Shown here one piece after another: positions 1 through 11,100 of a stretch of 64,000 nt of DNA. Within the stretch, counting starts at the first letter, position 1. Every line of letters begins with the position of its first letter. The notes beneath the pieces were generated by a model. That model was not told the DNA's origin, made no database searches, and was given only the letters and a program-made list of their open reading frames with translations. A program made the position numbers and the translations under genes. Origin of the DNA: Brachypodium distachyon (taxonomy: Eukaryota; Streptophyta; Magnoliopsida; Poales; Poaceae); assembly GCF_000005505.3 (NCBI RefSeq), contig NC_016131.3:7151501-7215500 (forward strand), read 5' to 3'.

Positions 1-494
1 CCGACCAGATGATTAGCGTCGCACGTACGTAGAACTAATTAATCTGATTAATCTAATGTACCAGTAACTAGTTACGATCGATGGCTGCTGCCTCTGGCCG
101 GCCATCCACATCCATCCTCCAAACACACGCATCGATCATGGGCAGCCTGCTTGCAAACTTTTCGATTTCGCGCGCGATCTCTCTCAACACTTGATTACCA
201 AACAGCAAAGTGGAGTAACAAACACAAGCCGGGCGATCGATTTCCCAGGGGATGATTGCGTCTCCCTGTACGCGTGCACGCGCTGCCGTATTGCACAATC
301 CACCGTATGTATACGGTGTAACTGGATATATTTAGCAGCGCGCGGGGGTAATAGACAGGGTTTTGGTAGCTGGATACAGAAATTAAACGTCTCAACATTT
401 GAGGTGGCCGTTGTTAAACTCTTTTTTCTCCAAGTTGTTGCATGCTGCGGACTGATCACGGCAGCTGCTCGTTTGTTAGATCTGGCTTCAACTT

Positions 495-619
495 TGGGAG
501 AAGTCATTTTGGGATGTCTCAACTTTGATCAAAATTGAATGCGTCTATATATTAAGTCATGTCTAAATACATCAAAATTTTGATAAATTTAAGACATCTG
601 TTGTTGGACGGAGGAAGTA
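495..619. mobile_element. Degenerate Stowaway-like MITE (TCCAACAAA family)
   Basis: The right end reads GTTGGACGGAGGAAGTA and the interior matches the element at about 53889-54018, including AAGTCATGTCTA and AAGACATCT. The left end is decayed. The left part of a third copy is at about 47358-47400. Confidence 0.6.
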
Positions 620-1611
620 GATGATTATGTCAGTTCTTAATTTATTTTAGTCCATACAATTTGTGCATGTCTATTAGTTAATTGGAGAACAATAGAGCAC
701 AAGCCAAGATTACAACATGCTCCTAGACCACGCACCACAACCAACTTGGTCACCAAGGCGGATTCAATACACACTGTGAAAAGATTTATCAATCGAGGCC
801 GCCCACAAAACATTATCAGCTGTCTCTCTTGGCGCAGCGATCTGACTTTACTGCAGACAACCACCAACACACAATCCACAATGGTCGCACGAAGATGAGC
901 ACAAGCTAGCTAAGATTTCAGCAATGTGCCTTATAGAGGAAAGTTGCAAGCCTTGGCATGGCCTACCCCAACATTTGAAGATATATAACAATTTGTTAGA
1001 AACTTTAGTGGGCGACTGTGAACACATTTTTTTTATCAGTCAACTTTTGACTGTGAACACATTTGTTTGTAAATTAGCACGGTCTCATTCACAATTTGTG
1101 TCCAATGTCCATATCTAAGATTCTCAAAATATAAGTTATGTTTAACAGAATTGGTCATACTTGTTCTCGGTTTTTGTCTCGTAACTGTTATATATCATCA
1201 AACATTAGTTCACATTCATAGGCATGTGCACATGAACAAGGGAAAAAATGTTACCACTTCGCGAAATTTGCAAATCCCAGCACGTGGCAAGAGAAGGCTC
1301 ACGTCGGCTGAATTTTTTGGCCACCTATGAATTTTCTGCCCAACAAGGGCTGTCCCTCTATATTGAAAACGCGCCTCCTTACAGTTTTGGTCAATTATTG
1401 TGTTAGGGTTCCCTTGCCTTTCTGGAGTAGGGCAATGGAGTTTCATTGCAATCATGGCTGACAGTTGTGGCATCGAATGTGACAACATCAGGACTAGGAA
1501 GAGAAATGAGAAGGATATCAAAGGTGTGGACAATAACATTGAGGATAGTGTCCGATAACAAGAGCAAGAAGCACGACATCCAGCAGCAGTGCCCAAAATT
1601 TCATCTTTTTA

Positions 1612-1790
1612 GCCGTACATATTTTTATTAAAAAACATCGATTACATTGTAAACGCATACACTCCCACGCACACCACTGGACTCACACACTCACACATTG
1701 CCTACTGAAGACCGGAGTCACGAAGCGTCTTGAGATTGATGAAATCGCCACTAATGCCTCGCTTTCGATAGACACACCACCTATATTATA
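1612..1790 (-). mobile_element. Truncated tRNA-derived SINE, body only
   Basis: The stretch CTTGAGATTGATGAAATCGC near 1730 and its surroundings resemble the body of the fuller SINE at 50191-50475 (there CTTGAGAGATTGAAAAAGTC). T-rich DNA at the left edge fits a retroposon tail on the minus strand. The tRNA-like head with A and B boxes is missing. The phrase GATGAAATCGCCACT recurs about 120 bp downstream. Confidence 0.5.
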
Positions 1791-3074
1791 TTGTGACAGA
1801 GGGGTTTATTTTTGGCCAAATTTTTCTGTTTTTTATTTCAGCAAAATCTGATTGATGAAATCGCCACTGATGAAATTTCTGAATCTCAGCTAGGGGCAAA
1901 AGAAAACGCTCAAACAAAATGTTAATCCATGCACACGATATAGGACTTCCTAAAAATATTTCAAAAGAATTTATTTCATTCGAAACGGATTGTTAAACAG
2001 AAATAATCTGGTTCAGGAGGAAGCAAAATCTACAGAAGAAACGGGTATCAAGTACTGGCACGGTACACCTTCGGAATAAAATGGTTTAAGAACAAAAGCA
2101 TATCTGAGCTCTCTACTCTACCTGGTACAGGCGTGATGTCACCAAGGCCTGGTGTGTACTAGCACACTTGGTATGCGTGAACTAGACTATGACTGCTCCC
2201 TTTATCTCCCAAATCTTCAGAAAAGGTTGGCTTTATAAATATTTCAGATGAGTGATCACATCTTGGGGTCATGTCAAGGACATACTCAAAATCCAATGAA
2301 CACTACACATCCCTCTCCCTCTCCCCCCTCTCTCTCTAAGAAGCAGGACCAGCTCTAATGTTTCTATATTAAAACATGCAATTTGCACTGGACCGTTACT
2401 ATTAACTATGCTGGCTTAGATTACTGAAGCATGTAAACCGCCAGTCACACCGACATAGTATAATATACAGGTCCCAGATTCTCTTACTGGGATGCAAAAC
2501 TGGTAGGTGTCTAGGTGAGAGTAATATACTCCAGCACATAACCCGTCTGGCTGGCTTGCTCAAGCCATTCCATCCCAACAAAGAACAAGTTAGCTTTTGG
2601 TTTTGTTTTCTGTTGGCTCTACAAAACAAAGAAAAGAAAGAAAGATAGGACATCCAAGCAAGAGTGCAGCAGGATGCCTCACAGTGTTTGCTTTGACCAT
2701 ATCCCCACAAATCCAGCTAGTCCTCCATCCCGGACTGTAGAGGACAAGAAGGTGAAAAGATTACAAGATTCCTTGTGTTTTGCTTGCACACACATACACC
2801 TCCCTGTTCTTCTTTTCTTTTTTCTTCAGAGAGAGAAAGAGAGCAGAGAATGGCTGTAGTTAGGCTGGCAGGGGAGAAAAAAGCCCAAGTGTACAAATAG
2901 ATGACAGTATGTGTCAGTTAGAAAGAGATCTCCCTCCATCGTTCAAAGCTTGGTGTGGAAGAGAAGCACCTTCCCCTCCCTCCCCCACCTTATAAACAAA
3001 GCCATCATAATTTACTCTTTCAAGTACAGCAGCATATGCTGTTGCACCAACAAATAAAAACATACAACATACTT

Positions 3075-3211
3075 CTGGTTGTGTAAACATAAAATCAATT
3101 AATGTCTGGACTGATTATATTGCACATAGGAAATGAGGGACTGCTGGTTGTGTAAAGATAAAATCAATTAATGTCTGGACTGATTATATTGCACATAGGA
3201 AATGAGGGATG
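3075..3211. repeat. 69-bp tandem duplication
   Basis: Two nearly identical 69-bp units begin with CTGGTTGTGTAAA at 3075 and 3144 and differ by a base or two. The close identity suggests a recent local duplication. No coding potential. Confidence 0.9.
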
Positions 3212-3699
3212 ATCTAGCAATTGGGTGAAATCCTTTTGAAATGGAACATAATAGAAGCATTAGTACTATTCCCTATATTAAGTACTTACCCTTGCTGTTA
3301 TGACAAAACCTTCTTTTATTTCAAATCTTCAAGTTTCGGTCACTAGCGTATCTATTGCAAAAATCAATAAAAGAATGATAATAGCTGTACATCTCTTATT
3401 TTTCAGAACTTATCTACAGCAGAACTGGGGCCCACAGTACATAGAGGGTATGCAATGCTGGGCAGGTAAAGAAGTACAGTGTGCTATTTTTTACTCCCTA
3501 CTTTATCTTCTTGTTGCTACAGCTAATCTTCGTGTATTAAAGTAAAGCACGCAGTAAATTACTCCTCCTGGTACACCCGTCTGCTGTTACTTTTGATTAG
3601 ATGTTTGCTTACGCTGAGGTTTTGGAAACATGAGAGAGAAAGAGAAGGGGGCAGGGAAACAGAGAGAAGGGGGCAGTTGAAGTGGTTAACAACCCTTTG

Positions 3700-5330
3700 C
3701 CAGAGAGCGAGAAGGAATCATTTCACCTCAGCGGCAGGTAACAAACACCACTTAGCAGCAGGCAGGTACCCCTCCCCTCTTCTCGCCCTTTTGCTTCTCC
3801 TCCCGTCCTTCAAAATCTTTCACCGGCCCCTCTCTTCACCCCTGCGGTCAAATTGCGATCCATATCTAGAGGGGCCGCGAAACCGAGCTCTTGCTTGCAC
3901 ACCAACACCAGGTATTACTGCAAAAAATTGAGAGAATAAATATCATTAAGCGGCTCTTGCGTTCTTGAATTGTTTCAACGTCTTTTCCCCGCCTGCCGCC
4001 TCCCGTTTGCAGGTGAATTGATGAGGTCTTGGAGGGTTCATGTGGTTCCACGGCCAGGTAATTTTCAAACAGTTACTGTCTTGGACATCTTAGTATGTGT
4101 TCCTTTCAAGATCTTTACACCACTCCATACATGGTGGAGTAGTCAAAGGTTGTTGCTTTCCTTCCCCCTCCTCTCGGAAAACTTCAACACTGCCCTAGTT
4201 ATTTCTTGCAGATCCTAGTCTAGCTACGTTTGCATTCAAATAGCTTCACCGGTTCGGTTTGGACTCCTAGCTAGCTTGGGTACTCGCTTCCCCTCCTATT
4301 ATTAGGCTCTGTCAATGTGTGTTGTTTCCTCTTAAGCTTCACATCTTTGTGCTTTCCCAGAAAAATGAAAACTTTATAGGGTGATCAAATCCTTCAAGAA
4401 GGCAGGTGGGGTATGGGTTGATGTTTTAGTGTGCTCGTTAGGATGCTAGTTTTGTGATTGAGGCATTGAAATAGGCCTTCTAGTTTAGGTGTAAGGTGCT
4501 ATTTTTGGCTTCTTGGATGTATCTGCCTAGCCACATCTAACAAAAAGGGAGAGAACCACTGCTTGGTTAGCTCCTACTTGTTCGGAAGTTCTTCGTCGAC
4601 TGAAACATCTCTCTTTTCTTTTTAAGTTCCAATGATGGCAATGTGCCCCATTCCTGGTTCTTGAAGATTTGATAGGCTTTTGCTGTTTCCAATTAGCTTT
4701 GGTGTTTTGAGTCTTTCAGGAAGAGCGGGCAGGCTCTCCTACCACCATCCTCATCACTTTGCCCCAAAAGACTTAAGTTTAAGTGAGTGCTGTTTGCTTA
4801 ATGATGGGTCATGTCTTCTGTGTCTCCTCTCCCTTTGTGCTCTGGGTTTAAAGTTTCACTTTCTGGAATCTGGAGTGACTGTGTGGGCTTCTTTAATCAG
4901 TCGCAGATTTGGTTTGTTCCTCAAGGCTTTGAAGCATATCTCCAGCTGTAATACAGTTACAGCAGGCTTTGCCTGGATGGTGGATCCTTTTTTTTTATCT
5001 TTCTTTTATCTATAGATAGGGACGGTGGGGTAGTTCTTCAAGGGACTGGTTGTTTTTCAACTCGGTGTTAATGATTACCAGTTGAGTTGTTCATTTTGAT
5101 GCAAAAGAGTTTTGCAGATTCGATCACATTTTACTCTTTATTCAATGTTTCCGTTGTTTTCTTTATTTAAGGTTTGGCACAATAAAAATGTATCTTTATT
5201 CAAGGTTTTGCAGATTCGATCACATTTTACTCTTTATTCAAGGTTTGGCACAATATAATGTATCTTCTCCTCCTTTTCTTTTATCCTTAACAGGGAACTA
5301 AACAGGATTGGTGTTCTGAAACAATTGGAG
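3700..5330 (+). promoter_or_regulatory. Probable 5' leader exons and leader introns of the bHLH gene
   Basis: Good splice sites suggest an untranslated first exon ending at 3911 (CCAG|GTATTA), a second leader exon at 4013-4057 (acceptor TTTGCAG, donor CCAG|GTAATT) and a third entering at 5294 just before the coding ATG at 5331. The second leader exon carries an ATG at 4021. In the joined leader this opens a 14-codon reading frame that stops (TAA) seven codons into nothing of the main protein frame, before the main ATG. The transcription start is not visible. The intron at 4058-5293 contains a direct repeat (GCAGATTCGATCACATTTTA at about 5114 and 5205). This is inference from splice signals and needs cDNA. 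Confidence 0.45.
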
Positions 5331-7001
5331 ATGTATTCAGGCCAGCAATCTGATCAAGGTCCTTCTGTAAATGGTGGCACAGAATTCTTAGGTGGGAACT
5401 GGAATTCTGTCGCAACACATCCAAAGATGGGCTATAACAGTGGGCCATATGGATTTCAAGCTTACAGCATGGAGTTAGAAGAAAGACCAGGACCGTACAG
5501 ATCTTCTAGTGGTTAGTAGCACTTATCATCTTTCTGAAGGTGATGATTCTGTCTTTGATGGTAATAGCAATAATTATCACAGGCACATTCTCTCAAAACA
5601 TCCAATTGAGTGTTGAGCCTAGCGGTGTTGTGAAGAAAAGGAAGGGAATAGATGACTGCACTTCATTGCTAAACCCATCTGCCAGTAGCAGGATGCAAGT
5701 GAGCTTTCTTTGTGGTCTATCTTCTTTTTCTAATCTAGACTTGTAGGACTGTACGTGGTTTGTATGCAGTTACTAACTATATTATAATTTTGGTTTAGAA
5801 TGTGGGTGATCAACAAACAGAGGTTTCATCTCAGACAGAAAGGAATTCGCTGGAGGAAAACAGAACAATCTCGCCCAAAATGCAAAGCAAGGAAGATTCT
5901 TCTGATGGCGATGGCACTAAAGAAGATTATGTTCATATCCGGGCAAAGCGAGGACAAGCCACTAATAGCCACAGCCTTGCTGAAAGAGTAAACTTCTGAT
6001 TAATACCATCCCGTTTCAGTTTGCTCTATGCTCTTACTTTTCTCATGCTTGAGGTTGATGGAACTCTTTGCAGCTGAGGAGAAAAAAGATAAGTGAGAGG
6101 ATGAAGCTTCTTCAAGATCTTGTTCCAGGATGTAGTAAGGTAACTTTCTTCCTTTTGGTGTAAGAAATTTCTCTAAGACCATCTTGTAGTCTAGAGCTTA
6201 TCATGTTTATCTCACAGATCACTGGCAAGGCAGTCATGCTTGATGAGATAATCAATTATGTGCAGTCATTACAACGACAAGTTGAGGTACTATTGTATAT
6301 TGGTGCAGATGTAACTGGACTGTTTTCAGAATGTATGCCATTTCTTGGAAAACCATCTTATGCTCTAATGCAACTTGGAATTTGCAGTTCTTGTCAATGA
6401 AGCTTGCAACTGTCAACCCTGAGCTTGGTTTTGATATTGAGCAGATTCTATCCAAACAAGTAAATGCACTGCAGAACCATCCTTAATGTGTTCAAAAGAT
6501 TTTTAGACCCACATGTTCAACATAAATTCTTGTTCGTAGATGATGCTTTCACAAGATAGACATCTTGCTTTCTATGGAGCTGACCCAGGATCAAGCACCC
6601 TCGCTCATTTTAACCAAGGAATCATGCAGCCAGATATGATGTGCAATGTTTCCAATCCTGCGGGTGTTTTGCACGGAACATTTCACGAAATCTCCGCAAT
6701 GAACCAGGTAAAATTCAGTCCATTTCACCATATGCCAATCACATATAGCATCTGATGCCATGGCGAAGGGACTTATGTGAATCTTGAATCTAGATGCCTG
6801 AAATGTGGGAAGCGCTTCAAAACATTCCTGATATGAACTTCAACCCTGCTGTGGCCGCAGATAGCAGCACCAACAATGCTGGTATATCTGGTACTCTATC
6901 TTTTCAGAAGGTTATGTTTATGTATTGTCAGATTGATCTATCGAACTTACAGAAATATTCCTTTTGTACCCTCTGCAGGTACCATGAAGATTGAACAGTG
7001 A
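5331..7001 (+). CDS. bHLH transcription factor, CIB1/bHLH49/bHLH74-like
   Basis: Nine coding exons close in frame: 5331-5511, 5583-5698, 5799-5987, 6074-6139, 6218-6286, 6388-6459, 6540-6707, 6794-6890 and 6979-7001, giving 326 residues. Residues about 145-215 form the bHLH domain, with [16 protein letters not shown] leading into [19 protein letters not shown] and the helix-2 stretch [20 protein letters not shown]. His157, Glu161 and Arg165 form the H-E-R set typical of plant bHLH proteins that bind E/G-box DNA (CANNTG), so a nuclear DNA-binding dimer is expected. Just before the domain is an acidic, Ser-rich stretch. The C-terminal third resembles the CIB/BEE-related subfamily, with an [12 protein letters not shown] segment after the helix. 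The start is the only ATG in the exon that follows the leader intron. The gene converges with the helicase gene over about 1.1 kb. Domain call is secure; the exact ortholog is not. Confidence 0.9.
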
Positions 7002-8109
7002 GCTGCTGATACAGCTCTGGAATTGTTCTGTGAATCTTAAATCGCTTGCACAATCAAGTTTTGTATAGCTGGAGGCCTAACCATTTGTTGCCGGTTTCCT
7101 GATCTCGCTCCCCGATCCCGTAGTGTATAGTTCGGCTAAAGAACTGATTCCACCGTAAATTGCTATTGCGATTTAGCTTGCCAAAAGCAGGAACCCCACA
7201 TTATTCATGAATTCCAAGCTTGGGGCCAAGTGTTGATGGCTTACTAAATAGGTAAAGTGGCTTATTGGCATTGTTGGTACAAACATCCAAAAATATCATG
7301 GAAACGACTTTGTCAGAAGTTCAATGAATGGTGCTGGTGCATCATTTGCAACAAGAGATTTTTGAGGCCACGACCTTTTTCTGTAAATTTTATGGTTCCT
7401 CCACTTTTACCTAATTATGTCCTAAGTAAGAGCCCACGAACACCATTCCATCAATTGAGGCTTATTCTAGAAAAAATCAATTGAGGATGATTTTTGCATA
7501 ATCAACTGTCAGCCTAACACGGTTATAGTAGGGTCTTAATGTATCGATTAAGAGCAAGAGGTTGATGCGGTTTCTATATGGCTACAATATGTTGAAGAAA
7601 AATAAAGGTCTGAATGCCTCGTGACTTTGTGAGTACCTTCTGAAGCTGTGATGCCTGCAGGTGACCAATCACACCCTTCTGTCATCTGCACGCTATTGGG
7701 ACTCACATGAACGCAGTGATATTGTGCCTTGTAACCCGCCATTGCTTTATCTTCATTAGAAGAGATTTGTCTGCTAAAAGAGTATGAAACCGTGACGTGG
7801 TACATACAGAAATCTGCATTCCCTCGGTGCAGGATCCTTTGTTCTTCAGTTTTCTTCATCAAAATTCCCAATTCCAAAGAAATGCATGGTATTTGTTACT
7901 TTCAAAGAAAAGAGAAAAAAAAAAGGAAAGACCTAGTCAACAATTGAACAGAAAATTTCATCTCCTTTGCCGTATGATGTTATACATAGCACTTTGCATA
8001 TAAAGCTTTGTCAAAACACCAACTCAAGAGATGATCCAAATGTTACAAGGTGCAAATCGAAAGTCCATAGAAGTGAGCAAAACTGATAATGATCTCCTTG
8101 CAAAGAAAA
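7002..8109. other. Convergent intergenic spacer between the bHLH and helicase genes
   Basis: This holds the 3' untranslated regions of two convergent genes (bHLH on +, helicase on -) and AT-rich spacer. No open reading frame here is credible. No clear transposable element was recognised. Confidence 0.6.
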
Positions 8110-11100
8110 CTAGATTTCAGCTTTCTTCCTCCTCTTTCTTCTATCTTGTTCTCCGTCCCTTTCCTTTCCCCCTCGCTTTCGAGATTTGCCCTGGAAGCAA
8201 AAAATAAATATCAGGGGATATTGAAGGTGAGTAGGGAGCGTTATTCAACAGCCGACAAAAAAGGGGTGCATAATCTTGAATAATAATGATTGGTATTTTT
8301 CTAATCAACCCATCTAGAATGAGTGAATAACAATGTCACACAGATCCTGAATATAGAATCTGGTAACCCATGGTGACAAAAAGCGGATATTCTCTACCTG
8401 GGTGCAAATATCTACATAGGTCCATTCACACCCTATACTTTATGTATTTTATCAACTTGAAAAAGTTACGGTTCTTTTCATGAACATCAAGCTAGCATGA
8501 TGTTCTATTTTTGCTCAAATTTGGCAAGTACAATTGCTATAGCATGATTTCATGCATGATTTTTTTTCAATTTTTTTAACTTTTTGTAACTGAGAAAACA
8601 ATTCTAACATAGGGTGCAAATGGAGCCATGTGGAGACAGGCATTTTGGGTCATCGGTAAAACAAAAGATGAAGCAACAGAAAAGGAGAATAGTTCAGGAA
8701 TCAAGGATATGCATATGATCGGGAATCGTAATGAATTCTAGATAAAAGGATCTTGCTAGTTGCGATGCGCTTCCAGTCTAAAATGTTCTAGTCATGGATA
8801 GGCTAAAGGTACCTCAGCAGAGAACGTTCTAAGGGGATCCCTACTTTTGCCTGATCCCCCCTTGAATCCCATTCTTTTCCTCCTTCCTGGATTATCAAGA
8901 CCCATAGCAGCCCTTGAAAGTTTGACTGCATTGCTAGCTTCTTTTGTTGTGGGATCAATTAGGTACTCAGGGACATCACGCAGGTGAGCAGGAATCGTTT
9001 TGTTGCTCAGTAACTTATCATGTTTGAGCAAATCTGAAAAGAGTAAAACAGATTAAGCATCATTCATTTAGATGATTTAAACACCAACACAGATCTTCTG
9101 AATAAGATTGATAACTCTAACCAAGGTCTGTTGGATTCTCCACAAAATGGGCCTTCAACCTACAATGGACAAAAGAAACAGCATCACTATTAGAAGGGAT
9201 ATATGGGTAGAAACGAATGGTGAATCAAGGTGTTTTCTTCATGAAATAAATACTGAGAAGAGTGAATGCTATATCTTGATGCCTTTTATCAACTAACTGC
9301 TAGATACAACATGACTGATGAATGATCTTGATGTTTCATTTTTACCAAGTGCTATATCATGAAAAGACTGGCTAAGTGGTTAATAGTGAATGAGGTGGCC
9401 TGTTTAGCAACTAATAATGTATCATGAGGCAGTATTCAAACTCTACACAAGGCTATGTGCATTTCCTTTTCCCCATGAGATTCCATAACATCATGTTATG
9501 TGGACTTTCCTGCAATTGTGCATTTCCTTTTCCCCATGAGATCCCATTAACATCAGCAGAAAACTTTCTTACTTCTCAGAATTGAGGATTTCATTCTTTA
9601 TGTCTTGACGACGTGCTTCCTGTATATCACGGCTTGTCACACTCCTAGCAACATCCTACAACAGAAATACCAATAGACATTAGGCACCCAAATCAGTGTT
9701 GTTTTTCACAGAACACAGAAATAAATATACTCCCTCTGTCCCATATAAAGTGACTTTCTATTACATGTATCTGGACGCTTTTTAAACATCGATACATCCA
9801 TATTTGAGCAAATTGGAGTCACTTAATGTGGGAAGGAGGGAGTATTCACTAAGCATATCTGTTAAAGATAGACAATGGTTAAAAGAAGCTAGCAGAATAG
9901 GCCCCATGTAAAATTAGCACCAATAGTGATTCATCAGTGTAGTTCGGAACAGATAAAACCAACCTAGTGTGCATAATAGCCCAATTGTTCTTTGTCGAAC
10001 ATGGCTCATCAAAAACATCTCACAGCAAAAGCCACAGCAGGCATCATGTTACTAAACAAATGGAGTTTTTTTACCAGGCTGTGACAAGGACAAATAAAAA
10101 TAGAGATGCCTGAGCTATCTTCATTTTCAATGGGAGTGTCCTACAGCCCCAGGATCTTTATGGCGCAAGAGAGATTTCTATAGCATTGTTGTGTAACTTC
10201 TCTTGGGATAAATCGCAAGTAGTGGCAACATATGTGAAATAAGCACAAGAAATCCACTGCTGGCAACAGCTCAATAGGGGCATTGGGCATTACCAGCTTA
10301 ACTTTCAGTCTTTCACTAGTCAATAAATCATCATGGAGAGCTGAGGGTTTACGAATCATGCCCCAATCAATAGGAACATCTGGCATTTCCAGATCAAGGT
10401 CACGCATTCATGCATCACAAGAGTTCATGGAACACATCCTCAGTTTTGAATTTTGATGTTTGTTGTGTAAGTAATGATAATAGTACATCTATTCGGTTAA
10501 AAAATGGGACTAGAGAGGCGATTAGGGTTATCAGCCAGCCCAGGGTCAGAAATCAGCAACTTTGACTATTGACTGTTCAGTTCTACAAGCCGGCTCTTGG
10601 TGGTTTTGCCGAACTCTGTGACTAACTCACTCTGGTCAGAATCAGATATTAGCACTACTACATTGAAGAGAAAATGATCAATACCTAAATTATTCAAGCG
10701 TGATACTGAATAGGTAGCGAATGTAACGATGATAAGTACAGCCTATACCTGAGCCCTATATCGTAGAGATTCAACGACATTTTTTGTGATGATAAGTACA
10801 GCCTATACCTGAGCCCTATATCGTAGAGATTCAACGGCATTTTTTGTGAGTAAAGGGAAAGATGAAATGCAGCTGATGTCTTTTTTTGCAATATCTTGCA
10901 CCATCTGTTCAATCTCTTCAAAAATATTATTCTCCTCTGGTGAAACCTGAAAAGATGAATACCAAAACAGAAGGAAATAAATAACAGAACACACAGGGTC
11001 AACTTGACATGTTAACCATAATTGACAATAGTCTATGTGATTGAATTGAACCAAGTAAACAAATGTACTTACAAGTGATATAGATGCACCAGACTTATTT

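Larger units (their letters stand above)
1..3690. other. Intergenic region upstream of the bHLH gene
   Basis: I see no supportable gene here. The segment holds a degenerate Stowaway-like element (about 495-619), a SINE fragment (about 1612-1790), a TC-rich run near 2320 and a 69-bp tandem duplication (3075-3211). A short open frame beginning with ATG at 1454 (about 34 codons, very hydrophilic) has no support as a gene. The right-hand part is probably the distal promoter of the bHLH gene. Confidence 0.6.
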
